Assembly: GCA_014841835.1 (NCBI GenBank)
Contig: JACYUQ010000003.1
Coordinates: forward strand, 248,001-312,000
Direction of reading: 5' to 3'
Origin: Oxalobacteraceae sp. CFBP 13730
GTDB taxonomy: Bacteria > Pseudomonadota > Gammaproteobacteria > Burkholderiales > Burkholderiaceae_D
DNA: 64,000 nucleotides
Every line of letters starts with the position of its first letter. Within the stretch, counting starts at the first letter, position 1. The translations under genes were made by a program, and so were the position numbers. The notes under the pieces are model-generated. The model searched no databases. It had not been told where the DNA came from and saw only the letters and a program-made list of their open reading frames with translations. Shown piece after piece: positions 1 through 7,726 of this stretch.

Positions 1-154
1 GCGGACCAATTGCGGAGTGGAGAGTTAGTCGAAGTGCTGGCCGACTGGCGGCCAGCACCCGTTCCTGTTTCACTACTTTACCCCCACCGCCGCTTTCTCT
101 CTCCGGCGATGCGCGCGTTTGCCGATTGGACCGCCGAACTGTTTGCCACCGTCG

Positions 155-257
155 GCTAACGGTCGATAGCTGCCTGTCGAAACAGTCAGTGACTTTTCGA
201 GCCGGGCAACCTGCGAAGCTAACCCGAACTGTTGAGTTGGGCGAAAAGCAGTCATAC
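155..257. repeat. Dispersed degenerate intergenic repeat, copy A
   Basis: This stretch shares ordered blocks with 3395-3503: a 'CTGTCGAAACAG' or 'TTGTCGAAACAGC' block, then 'GTGAC-TTTTC', then a 'GG(G)CGAAAAGCAG' or 'GGCCAAAAGCAG' end block. Order and spacing are kept while the sequence has drifted, as expected for an old dispersed intergenic element rather than a gene. Function is unknown. Confidence 0.5.
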
Positions 258-551
258 AATCCACGTTATGCCTGAGATCATTCATCAGGTGGGTCCCTGT
301 GTGAACAGGGGTCAGTGGTTCGCGTAGTCATCTGCGTGAAGCAGGAACAACTGTTCGTGTGTGAAGAGTACAAGGCGCCATGAAGACACGAGCGGGGCAT
401 CCTTCAGGTGCCCTGTGGAGACTTAGGTATTGTCCTTTGGAGCAGAGATCTACTGCTTTTGGGTCTGAATTAGCGGCGTGCGCTGTGGGTCGGTTCCCGT
501 CCTTCGTGACATTCTGCGATTATTCAACCATGACTACCTGCTATGCTAATT

Positions 552-584
552 TCGACATCCAGCTTCGGCCAGAAGCAGACATTG
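552..584. repeat. Dispersed intergenic repeat, partial copy C
   Basis: Only the terminal block of the repeat is present here ('TTCGGCCAGAAGCAGAC'). It matches the 'GGCCAAAAGCAGA' end of the copy at 3395-3503. It lies just before the small membrane-protein gene at 621. Confidence 0.4.
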
Positions 585-620
585 TCAATTCCGCTAACCG
601 CTAAATTCGATGAGTCAGCT

Positions 621-791
621 ATGAAAAACACCAATATCAACGCACGCGCTGCGTTCCTTGCATGTTTATGCTTCCTGTGCTGTGCCGGTCTCATGCTCTC
701 CAACAAGCAACATGTGGCGGCGCTAGCAGTGCTCGGCGCCGCTTCAATTTGGGGTGTAGTTGCTTATAAAAATCGAGCGTCCAAACGCTGA
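621..791 (+). CDS. Small hypothetical membrane protein
   Basis: This encodes 56 residues starting MKNTNINARA. Two hydrophobic stretches (about residues 10-26 and 33-49) could form a two-helix hairpin, and the end is basic (YKNRASKR). The frame is open from 543, but 621 is the better start because it places the first helix at the N-terminus. No strong Shine-Dalgarno sequence is visible. No family is recognised. It stands alone between repeat remnants and a serine hydrolase gene, so its reality is only moderately supported. Confidence 0.4.
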   Translation: MKNTNINARAAFLACLCFLCCAGLMLSNKQHVAALAVLGAASIWGVVAYKNRASKR

Positions 792-1189
792 AGATCGGTG
801 AGGCATTTTTCGTGAGTGACCGCTGAGGATCGTGAACGGTCGTTTAAAGGCCTTGACGATTGCTGTCGAGTTGCCATCGTTCGTAAAACAATTGTCCATG
901 GTAGTACTGCAGGATGGTATCTGCTGGGACTCGACACACTATACCGTTCACAGGAAGGTTAGCCTTCTGCCCTCGGCGCGTCGCTATTCATGCGAGCTAC
1001 GAGGCTATCCAGGCATGCGACTGGAGGCTTCATCTCATTACTGGGGAGCTCCGAAGCAAAACGCACGACGGCGTCGTAATGCTGATTGTTGTAGCGGACG
1101 GCGAATTGCACGCGTTCACCAGCCATCATGTTGAGACCAGAATTGCATCGCGTCGCCACCGATACTCACCCTCACCAGACCGGAGTTTT
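792..1189. other. Gene-poor stretch upstream of the serine hydrolase
   Basis: About 400 bases with no supported gene. The open frame through here is the N-terminal extension of the following gene and is unlike a protein N-terminus. It probably holds that gene's promoter, but I could not pick out convincing boxes. Confidence 0.4.
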
Positions 1190-2557
1190 ATGCGTCTCAT
1201 TCACCTCGCCCTCTTTGCATTGATACTGGCCAGTCCCGTCCACGCCGATAGCCTTGACGACGCTGTAATGGCCGAAATGAAACGGCAGCACGTGCCCGGC
1301 TTGAGTGTGTTGGTGCTCAAGGATGGCAAAGTCATCAAGGAAAAAGGCTATGGCACGGCCAACCTCGAGCATGGCGTTCCGGTCACACCGCAGACGGTGT
1401 TCCAGTCTGGCTCGATCGGCAAGACGTTCACTGCGGCGCTGATCCTGTTGCTCGAACAGGATGGCAAGCTGAGGCTCGACGATCCGATCTCGCGCCACCT
1501 GCCCGACACGCCGGCGTCTTGGTCATCGATAACGATTCGTCACCTGCTCAGTCACACTTCCGGGCTGGGCGACCCCTACGATGTCATTGACTTCCGCAAG
1601 GACTATACCGACGAAGAACTGATCGCGCTCGAAGCGACAGTCCCGGTGCGCTCCGCGCCGGGCGAGAAATGGGCTTACAGCAATATGGGCTTTCATCTGC
1701 TGGGCTTCATCGCCAACCGGGCCGGCGGTAAATTCTACGGCGACCAGCTGCGCGAACGTATTTTTGCGCCTCTCGGCATGGGCACGCGCGTGATCAGCGA
1801 AGCCGACATCGTTCCGCACCGCGCTGCCGGCTACGAATGGAAAAAAGACGCTTACAAGAACCAGTCCTGGGTGGCGCCAAGGCTGAATACGACGGCGGAC
1901 GGCAGTCTCTACCTGACCGCGCGCGACCTGGCGGCCTGGGACCAGGCCCTGTACGGCGACAAGATCCTGGATGCGCGCTTGCGCACTGCCAGCTTCACGC
2001 CAGCCAGGCTGAACGATGGCTCGGACGCCCCCTATGGCTTGGGCTGGTTCGTCGATACGGTCAAAGGTCGCCGGCACATCTCCCATGGCGGTGCCTGGCA
2101 AGGGTTTCGCACGCAGCTGTGTCGCTATGTCGATGACAAGCTGACGGTGGTCGTGCTGGCCAATTCGACGACTGCGCTCCCGGCCAGGTTTGCCGACATG
2201 ATCGCGGCGCACCACGTGCCCGCGTTGTTCGACGCCCCACCTAAAGCGATTGCGGACGCAAATCCTGGTCTGACGGCGCAAGTGCGCGCCTTGATGGCCA
2301 GCATTGGAGCGGGCAAGCCGCCGACCGGTCTGACCCCTGAATTAGGCGCCAGGTTCACGCCTGCCCACCTGGCCTACCTGAAGGAACGCTCCGATGAAAA
2401 AGGGCCGCTTCAAACGGTCGAACTGTTGTCCAGCGAACCCAAGGAAGGGGGCCACAGCTTGCGCTACCGCTTCAGGCACGCCAACGAGACGATGTTGGTA
2501 TCGGTGCTTGTCGATCAGGCCGGGCAGTTCAGCCAACTGGGTTCCTGGCCCGAATAA
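1190..2557 (+). CDS. Exported serine hydrolase, beta-lactamase (class C/AmpC) fold
   Basis: The protein has 455 residues and begins with a signal peptide (MRLIHLALFALILASPVHA, cleaved near residue 19), so it acts in the periplasm or outside the cell. The three active-site signatures of the serine beta-lactamase/DD-peptidase fold are present: S-I-G-K at 75-78 (nucleophile Ser75, Lys78), Y-S-N at 163-165, and an H-G-G motif near residue 302. A C-terminal extension of about 120 residues follows the catalytic domain. The frame is open back to 914, but only the start at 1190 gives a signal peptide. Members of this family are peptidases or esterases far more often than antibiotic-resistance enzymes. 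The substrate is unknown and the gene appears monocistronic. Confidence 0.85.
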   Translation: MRLIHLALFALILASPVHADSLDDAVMAEMKRQHVPGLSVLVLKDGKVIKEKGYGTANLEHGVPVTPQTVFQSGSIGKTFTAALILLLEQDGKLRLDDPISRHLPDTPASWSSITIRHLLSHTSGLGDPYDVIDFRKDYTDEELIALEATVPVRSAPGEKWAYSNMGFHLLGFIANRAGGKFYGDQLRERIFAPLGMGTRVISEADIVPHRAAGYEWKKDAYKNQSWVAPRLNTTADGSLYLTARDLAAWDQALYGDKILDARLRTASFTPARLNDGSDAPYGLGWFVDTVKGRRHISHGGAWQGFRTQLCRYVDDKLTVVVLANSTTALPARFADMIAAHHVPALFDAPPKAIADANPGLTAQVRALMASIGAGKPPTGLTPELGARFTPAHLAYLKERSDEKGPLQTVELLSSEPKEGGHSLRYRFRHANETMLVSVLVDQAGQFSQLGSWPE

Positions 2558-2935
2558 TCAAGCCAGGCAACAGGCTCGCATAATGCAATGGACGTATGTG
2601 CGTCTGACGGTTTCCCGCGATGTCAGCATATGGGGCAGAGCGAGGTGCGCCGGATGGGCGTGTCACACGCATTCAGCAGCCGGTTCACGCGTCGACGGCG
2701 CAAGAGCGCGAGCGGATTCTTGCCATCACCAATTCGGTCGAATTTGAACAGATGCCGCCGAGCCAGAGAGCCTTCCAATCCAACCCTGAGTTCATCGTTA
2801 TTTGAAGAACGAACGACCGGTTCGGATCAATTCCGGACCGTGGTGCCGACTGGGCGACATTCAACGAGCAACTATCTATGCTGGCCTGAATGCAGGCTCG
2901 GCTTTTCGTGTAAGCCGTGGTGACAAGGAGTAAGC
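2558..2935. other. Intergenic stretch, nothing recognised
   Basis: About 380 bases between the serine hydrolase and the Cys-rich protein. Overlapping short frames on both strands lack start signals and look like chance frames. An AAGGAG ribosome binding site lies at its right end, serving the gene at 2936. Confidence 0.4.
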
Positions 2936-3394
2936 ATGGGTAACGATGACATCGTACGGGCGAACTTCTGGAACGAGTCAACAGGACACTGCGATTGCTG
3001 CGGTAAGCAATCCAAGACCATCTGGGGGGATTTAGCGGACTCGTCTGGATCGAAGGCCGTCTACTTTGTGCATTGGACAATTGACGGGCCAGAGCACATG
3101 CCCATTGTCGATATGGTCATTGGGCCGTGGGGAGATGGCACATCGCCAACTGACCGCATGCTGGTCTCCCTGCTTTACCAGCCTCGACCAGGTGGTGGGG
3201 CATTTATGGTGACTAACGCCAAAGGAAGGCGTGCGGATGACCGCAGCCTCTGCAGCCGCGCGCTCGACAGAGAGAACGTCGTTGGTACGCCGTTAGCGAA
3301 CGAAGTATTTTCGCTGGTCGATTCGCTCTGGCTCACGGAACCACGGATAGAAGAAATTCGGGCTTTGGACAGCCTCGCAAAACCGAGCAGTTAA
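2936..3394 (+). CDS. Conserved-looking hypothetical protein with a CxCC metal-ligand-like motif
   Basis: The gene encodes 152 residues with a strong ribosome binding site (AAGGAG, about 6 bases before the ATG), which fixes the start. Near the N-terminus, 'HCDCCGKQSKTIWG' (about residues 18-31) resembles a zinc-ribbon-like Cys cluster. The middle is rich in W, G and P (IGPWGDG), and the end has an amphipathic helix before a Ser tail. There is no signal peptide or membrane segment. I do not recognise a named family, but the composition and clean start argue for a real gene. It is not in an operon. A dispersed repeat follows directly after its stop. Confidence 0.65.
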   Translation: MGNDDIVRANFWNESTGHCDCCGKQSKTIWGDLADSSGSKAVYFVHWTIDGPEHMPIVDMVIGPWGDGTSPTDRMLVSLLYQPRPGGGAFMVTNAKGRRADDRSLCSRALDRENVVGTPLANEVFSLVDSLWLTEPRIEEIRALDSLAKPSS

Positions 3395-3503
3395 GCGGTC
3401 GCTTCGGGTCGACAGTTGCTTGTCGAAACAGCCTGTGACCTTTTCAGGCCGACAACCCGATAATCTGACGGGAACGGTCGGGTTCGGCCAAAAGCAGATC
3501 GAC
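3395..3503. repeat. Dispersed intergenic repeat, copy B
   Basis: This is the longest copy of the element also seen at 155-257 and 552-584. It begins just after the stop codon of the preceding gene. It contains 'GTCGACAG', 'TTGTCGAAACAGCC', 'GTGACCTTTTCAGGCC' and 'GGCCAAAAGCAGATC' in order. Confidence 0.5.
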
Positions 3504-3563
3504 CGGATACCCGACGCCCCGTACCTGAAATACCTTGCAGAACAAGGCAATGAATGCCCCGCG

Positions 3564-3845
3564 TCAGGGCTTTACATCCACACCCTTCCAGAACGAGATG
3601 TGGCCAGTAATATTTGCTGCGGCGGATTTTGGTGCCGCATACACCCACGCCGCATCCTTGTTGACCTTGCCGTTCACCTCGATATTGTAGTAGCTCGCCG
3701 TCCCCTTCCAGGGACAGTTGGTTGTTGTCGTCGAGTTGCTGAAAAACTGGCGGTTTAACGAGGCGGGGGGAAAATAATGGTTCCCTTCGACGACGACCGT
3801 ATCGTTCGATTGCGCCAGCACTTCACCATTCCATATTGCTTTCAT
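3564..3845 (-). CDS. DUF427 domain protein
   Basis: A 93-residue protein starting MKAIWNGEVLAQS, preceded by a GGAG ribosome binding site 6 bases upstream. The longer open frame to 3962 is therefore not needed. The conserved DUF427 features are clear: the N-terminal 'AIWNG..LA.S.....VEGN.YFP', the central 'CPWKGTASYY', and the final aromatic 'A.WVY..P...A..I.GHI.F'. DUF427 proteins are small beta-rich cytosolic proteins, usually single-domain, with no firmly established activity. It is transcribed away from the gene at 4156. Confidence 0.85.
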   Translation of the reverse strand: MKAIWNGEVLAQSNDTVVVEGNHYFPPASLNRQFFSNSTTTTNCPWKGTASYYNIEVNGKVNKDAAWVYAAPKSAAANITGHISFWKGVDVKP

Positions 3846-4155
3846 ATGCACTCCGGTAGCGCTTCGGATCTGAAGCGCGGACCAGTCTACACCGGTTGCG
3901 CGAGAAAGTTGATGCGGATGTTTGTGCGACGAGTGCGCGCATAACGGGGTCGCGTCTGACATTCAAATCCGGGGTCTGCGATGATCCGGCTCGTTCATTG
4001 TTCGAGCGCATCTTGAAAGGCCAGTCGTCTCTTCGAAATTCCCTCGATTCAGGCTCCACCCTTTCGTCGCAGAGTATGCACGGGTCGGCGCATTCCACTG
4101 GACCGCTGTGTGGCTGCTGCCTAAGGTGGAAACTTTCCAACCCCCGGGAGTTTCC
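3846..4155. other. Divergent intergenic region
   Basis: About 310 bases between the divergent DUF427 gene and the exported NTF2-like gene. It presumably carries both promoters. I saw no convincing hairpin, palindrome or gene. Confidence 0.4.
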
Positions 4156-4653
4156 ATGCGCGTTCTACTGTCTTCCCTTCTTCTCGCACTTTGCCTGGCG
4201 AGTCCGGCACATGCCGCCGAAGGCGCCGCCCCAGGGGCCCGAGCGGCCGACGTGGCGGCGATCCACGCGGTTGTCGATCAATTCAAGACGGCGATCATCG
4301 CCCGTGACGGCAAGACTCTCGGCAGCCTGTTCCTGCAAGACCACGACAGCTGGCTGTCGGTGGCCGACGAGGCGGCTTGGGCCAAAGTCAAAGCGCGCAA
4401 TCCGAAGGCACGCAAAGTGGTTCCTTCGAGCTGGAAAAAGTTCGCCGAGTTCGTCCAGAACGCAGACAAGCCGATCGAAGAACGTTTCTACAGCGTGCGG
4501 GTCGACACCAATGGCGCCGTCGCCTCGGTGTGGTTCGATTTCGACTTTCTCGACGACGGCAAGGTGACCAACCGCGGCAGCGAGAGCTGGCAAATGGTGC
4601 GCGCGGAAGATGGTTGGAAGATCAGCTCGATGCTGTTTTCCATGGGCGATTGA
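4156..4653 (+). CDS. Exported NTF2-like (SnoaL/DUF4440-type) protein
   Basis: The protein has 165 residues with a signal peptide (MRVLLSSLLLALCLASPAHA) and a GGGAG ribosome binding site just before 4156, which selects this start over the frame opening at 4108. The mature part has the layout of a cone-shaped NTF2-like fold. It starts with a helix 'AAIHAVVDQFKTAIIARDG' and ends in beta strands with a characteristic 'ESWQMVRAEDGWKISSMLFS'. Such periplasmic members bind small ligands or have no known activity. The gene is followed 38 bases later by a histidine kinase gene and may be co-transcribed with it. A second exported protein of the same general fold lies at 30461-30964. Confidence 0.75.
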   Translation: MRVLLSSLLLALCLASPAHAAEGAAPGARAADVAAIHAVVDQFKTAIIARDGKTLGSLFLQDHDSWLSVADEAAWAKVKARNPKARKVVPSSWKKFAEFVQNADKPIEERFYSVRVDTNGAVASVWFDFDFLDDGKVTNRGSESWQMVRAEDGWKISSMLFSMGD

Positions 4654-4691
4654 GACGCTAGAATGGCAACATTACAACTCGTAAAGACGGC

Positions 4692-5726
4692 ATGAAAGTC
4701 GAAACGCCCCTGTTCGTCCCCGTGCTGGCCGCCCTGCCGGTCGCTGCCTGCATGGCCATCCTCGGGCTGCCTGTCTTTGGCTACGAGTATGCTGCGGCCT
4801 TTCGCAGCTTGTACTTCGTTGCCTGCCTGGTGTGGTTGATTCCGCTGGCGCTGCTGCAGCGCGCCATGTGGCGCGGTGACTGGCCCTGGCTGCGCATGGC
4901 GCTGGTGCTGCTGGCCGCCAGCTACGCCATGTCCATCCTGAACGCCGTGCTGGGACAGGGCCTGGGCATCTGGCTTGGGCTGCAAAAGCATTACCGCTGG
5001 AATGAGCTGGCCGAGGGTCTGGACGGCTGCTGGCTGGCCCTGATCGCGTTCTGCGCCGTGCATGCAGTGGCGGCCTACTACCTGTCGCTGCAGCAAGTGC
5101 GCCTGCATCTGGCCCAGGCGCAGGCCGCAGCGCGCGACGCCCAGCTGCGCGCGCTGCGCCTGCAGGTCAACCCGCACTTTCTTTTCAACTCCCTGAACGC
5201 GATTTCCGCGCTCGTGTCGGCCCAGTCCAACCGCGAAGCCAACCGCATGCTCAGCTACGTGGCCGACTTCCTGCGCGCCACGCTTGCGCACGACGGCCGC
5301 CACGAGCATTCGCTCGCGGAAGAGCTGGCCCTGCTCGACGCCTACGTCAAGATCGAACAGGCACGCCTCGGCGAACGCCTGTGCTTGAATATGAAAGCCG
5401 GTCCGGACCTGCTCGACAACGTCATGCCCTACCTGATGCTGCAGCCCCTCGTCGAGAACGCGATCCGTCACGGCATCGCACCGCTGTGCGTTCCCGGACG
5501 GCTCGACATCCGTCTTGAGCAGGTCGGCGGGCGCCTGCTGGTCGAGGTGCGCAACGACGGTCAGCAGCCGGCGCAGCCGGGCTGCGGTATTGGCCTGGCC
5601 AACGTGAGGGAACGCTTGCGCCACCTGTACGGCGACGATCAGGAAGTCGAGGCTGGATGGGGACAGGACGGCCGCTTCGGCGTGCGTATCGCCCTGCCGC
5701 TACGCAGCATGGAGGCGGCGGCATGA
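4692..5726 (+). CDS. LytS/AlgZ-type sensor histidine kinase (His_kinase PF06580)
   Basis: The kinase has 344 residues. The N-terminal 125 residues hold about four transmembrane helices with almost no periplasmic loop, so it probably senses a membrane or intramembrane cue. A short coiled linker rich in A, Q and R leads to the diagnostic 'LQVNPHFLFNSLN' box with phospho-acceptor His162, typical of the LytS/YehU class. The ATPase half has 'PYLMLQPLVENAIRHG' (N box) and 'GIGLANVRERL' (G box). It ends by sharing ATGA with the LytTR regulator gene, which is the normal partner arrangement. Confidence 0.9.
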   Translation: MKVETPLFVPVLAALPVAACMAILGLPVFGYEYAAAFRSLYFVACLVWLIPLALLQRAMWRGDWPWLRMALVLLAASYAMSILNAVLGQGLGIWLGLQKHYRWNELAEGLDGCWLALIAFCAVHAVAAYYLSLQQVRLHLAQAQAAARDAQLRALRLQVNPHFLFNSLNAISALVSAQSNREANRMLSYVADFLRATLAHDGRHEHSLAEELALLDAYVKIEQARLGERLCLNMKAGPDLLDNVMPYLMLQPLVENAIRHGIAPLCVPGRLDIRLEQVGGRLLVEVRNDGQQPAQPGCGIGLANVRERLRHLYGDDQEVEAGWGQDGRFGVRIALPLRSMEAAA

Positions 5727-6472
5727 ACATACGGGTCGTCATTGTCGACGACGAACCGCTGGCCAGGCTGGCGGTCAAGCTCAGGCTGGCGCAGCGCAGC
5801 GGCTTCGCTCTCGTTGGCGAGTTCGGTGACGGCGACAGCGCGCATGCCGGCATCCTGGCGCTGCGGCCCGATCTGGTATTCATCGATGTCGAGATGCCGG
5901 GCAAGACCGGTCTCGAGGTGCTGGCCGCGCTGCCGCCGGCGCAGCGGCCGATGGCGATCCTGCTGACCGCCTACGACAGCTTCGCCCTGCAGGCGTTCGA
6001 TCTGGCCGCCCTCGATTACCTGCTCAAGCCGGTCGATGACGAGCGCCTGGACGAAGCCCTGGACCGCGCGCAGCAGGCCTTTCCTTATCGCGCCCACGGC
6101 CGTACGTTGCCACCAGCCGCGCCGGCGCTGCGCAGCTTCAGCGTGCGTGTCGGCGCGCGCACGGTGCTGGTGCCGGTTGCGCAGGTCGAGCGCATCGAAG
6201 CCGACGGCGACTACGCCACCCTGCATGCGAACGGCAAGACCTGGCTGGTTCGCGAGCGCCTGCACAACCTGGCCATGCAGCTCGATGCGCGCCAGTTCCA
6301 CCGTGTGCACCGCTCGACCATCGTGCGGCTGGACATGATCGCCGAGCTGCGTTCTCTGACCAATCGTGACGCCCTGCTGCGCCTGCATGACGGCAGCGTG
6401 CTGCGCGCCAGCCGCACCTATATGCCCGCCTTGGCGGAAGCACTACAACACCTCGACAAGACATCCGCATGA
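5723..6472 (+). CDS. LytTR-family response regulator
   Basis: The regulator has 249 residues. The start at 5723 overlaps the kinase stop by four bases (ATGA), indicating translational coupling; the longer frame from 5657 is not needed. The receiver (about 1-120) has the acidic pair D9/D10, phospho-acceptor D55 in 'FIDVEMPG', and the conserved 'LLTAYD' and 'LKPVDDERL' segments. Residues about 145-245 form the LytTR DNA-binding domain ('RIEADGDYATLHA', 'FHRVHRSTIVRLD'). LytTR regulators bind direct repeats upstream of target genes. The next gene overlaps this one and is a likely member of the same operon. Confidence 0.92.
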   Translation: MNIRVVIVDDEPLARLAVKLRLAQRSGFALVGEFGDGDSAHAGILALRPDLVFIDVEMPGKTGLEVLAALPPAQRPMAILLTAYDSFALQAFDLAALDYLLKPVDDERLDEALDRAQQAFPYRAHGRTLPPAAPALRSFSVRVGARTVLVPVAQVERIEADGDYATLHANGKTWLVRERLHNLAMQLDARQFHRVHRSTIVRLDMIAELRSLTNRDALLRLHDGSVLRASRTYMPALAEALQHLDKTSA

Positions 6473-7623
6473 TGCAGCTTCAATCCCCTTCCGCCCGGCT
6501 CGCCGGGCTGGACACCCTGCGCGCGCTTGCCATCGCGCTGGTCCTGATGTCGCACTACCAAGGCTTCGTCAGCCACGCGCCGACCTTCGGCTTCATGGGG
6601 CAAATCGGCTGGGCCGGCGTCGACCTGTTTTTCGTGCTGAGTGGTTACCTGATCGGCAATCAGCTGCTGGCGCCCGCCGCGCGTGGCGACAACCTGGACC
6701 TGAAAACCTTCTTCGCACGCCGCTTGCTGCGCACGCTGCCGAATTACTACGCGGTGCTGGCCGTGTACCTGCTGCTGCCGGATAGTCCCATCGCCGGCAA
6801 GAGCATGGCGCCGGTCTGGCAGTTCCTCACCTTCACCCAGAACTTCGGTTTGAACTACGGGGAAACCTTCACGCACTCGTGGTCACTGTGCATCGAAGAG
6901 CAGTTCTACCTGGTGTTCCCGCTGGCAGTGCTGGTGCTGGTCGGCAGCGGGCGCTCGCCGCGCCTGCTCTGGTGCGCCCTCTTTGCCGCCGTCGGCACCG
7001 GCATGACGGTGCGCGGCATGGCGTTCCTGGATGGGATGGATGCCTTTGCGGCACCGGTGTACTACGCGAGCTTTTCCCGCTTCGACGAATTGCTGCCCGG
7101 TGTCGCCATCGCGATGCTGAAGAATTTCCATCCGGCGGCCTTTGCACGCATCCTGCGCCACGGGAATGCGCTGCTGGTAGCGGGCCTGGCGATGTCGGCA
7201 GCTGTGCTGTACGGAGTGATGAACGAGGCGCCGACCGCGTTCGCGGCATCCACGTTCGGATTTTCACTGGTCGCCGCCAGCTTCGCGCTGCTGACCTGTT
7301 CGGCGCTCAGCCCCGGCTCGATCCTGAACCGGGCGCGCATTCCCGGCGCGGCCAGCCTGGCCCTGTGGTCCTACGCCATCTACCTGGTGCACAAGCCGGT
7401 GTTCATGGCCTTGCGGCCGGAATTGGTCGGCAGGGGCATCGATCCCGGCGCACCCTTGACCATTGCAGCGGTCATGGCGGCCGGCATCCTGGGCGGCTGG
7501 GTACTGTACCGCGTGATCGAGACGCCGTTCATGCAACTGCGGGCGCGCTGGTATCCGACTGGCACATCAACGACGCATCACACGGGCGCGGCGATGCCCG
7601 CCGGTCATTCGATCAGGGGCTAG
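6469..7623 (+). CDS. Membrane acyltransferase, acyltransferase-3 (OafA/YrhL) family
   Basis: The protein has 384 residues and starts by overlapping the regulator stop (ATGA), so it closes a three-gene coupled operon. About ten hydrophobic helices span the sequence. Family signatures are 'LDTLRALAIALVLMSHY' near residue 14, with the catalytic-type H in 'MSHY', and 'GVDLFFVLSGYLIG', followed by 'SWSLCIEEQFYLVFPL' with the conserved E. These enzymes transfer acetyl or other acyl groups to polysaccharide, lipid or peptidoglycan sugars. The overlap with a two-component system suggests the kinase pair controls a surface modification. The substrate cannot be read from the sequence. Confidence 0.88.
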   Translation: MMQLQSPSARLAGLDTLRALAIALVLMSHYQGFVSHAPTFGFMGQIGWAGVDLFFVLSGYLIGNQLLAPAARGDNLDLKTFFARRLLRTLPNYYAVLAVYLLLPDSPIAGKSMAPVWQFLTFTQNFGLNYGETFTHSWSLCIEEQFYLVFPLAVLVLVGSGRSPRLLWCALFAAVGTGMTVRGMAFLDGMDAFAAPVYYASFSRFDELLPGVAIAMLKNFHPAAFARILRHGNALLVAGLAMSAAVLYGVMNEAPTAFAASTFGFSLVAASFALLTCSALSPGSILNRARIPGAASLALWSYAIYLVHKPVFMALRPELVGRGIDPGAPLTIAAVMAAGILGGWVLYRVIETPFMQLRARWYPTGTSTTHHTGAAMPAGHSIRG

Positions 7624-7726
7624 TCCACCAAGGCTGACGGTAGCCGCCAAACCTCGTGCGCACGCAACCTTCCGCGTCGCGACGCTCATGGCTTACCATG
7701 CACTGTCACCACTTCCTTGCCCGCCC

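Larger units (their letters stand above)
1..620. other. Left-edge intergenic stretch with repeat remnants
   Basis: I see no convincing gene here. The short open frames lack ribosome binding sites and protein-like composition. The stretch contains two copies of a dispersed repeat, listed separately at 155-257 and 552-584. The window edge may cut a neighbouring gene, but nothing recognisable reads in from position 1. Confidence 0.5.

Noticed and set aside
73..285. 70-codon minus-strand frame near the left edge
   Set aside because: It overlaps a dispersed repeat, has no ribosome binding site and is not protein-like.
832..1134. 100-codon plus-strand frame before the serine hydrolase
   Set aside because: No start signal and Arg/Ser-rich chance composition; probably untranslated leader or spacer.
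1190..2557. Antibiotic-resistance beta-lactamase
   Set aside because: The fold signatures are shared by many esterases and peptidases, the C-terminal extension is unlike AmpC, and there is no AmpR-type neighbour.
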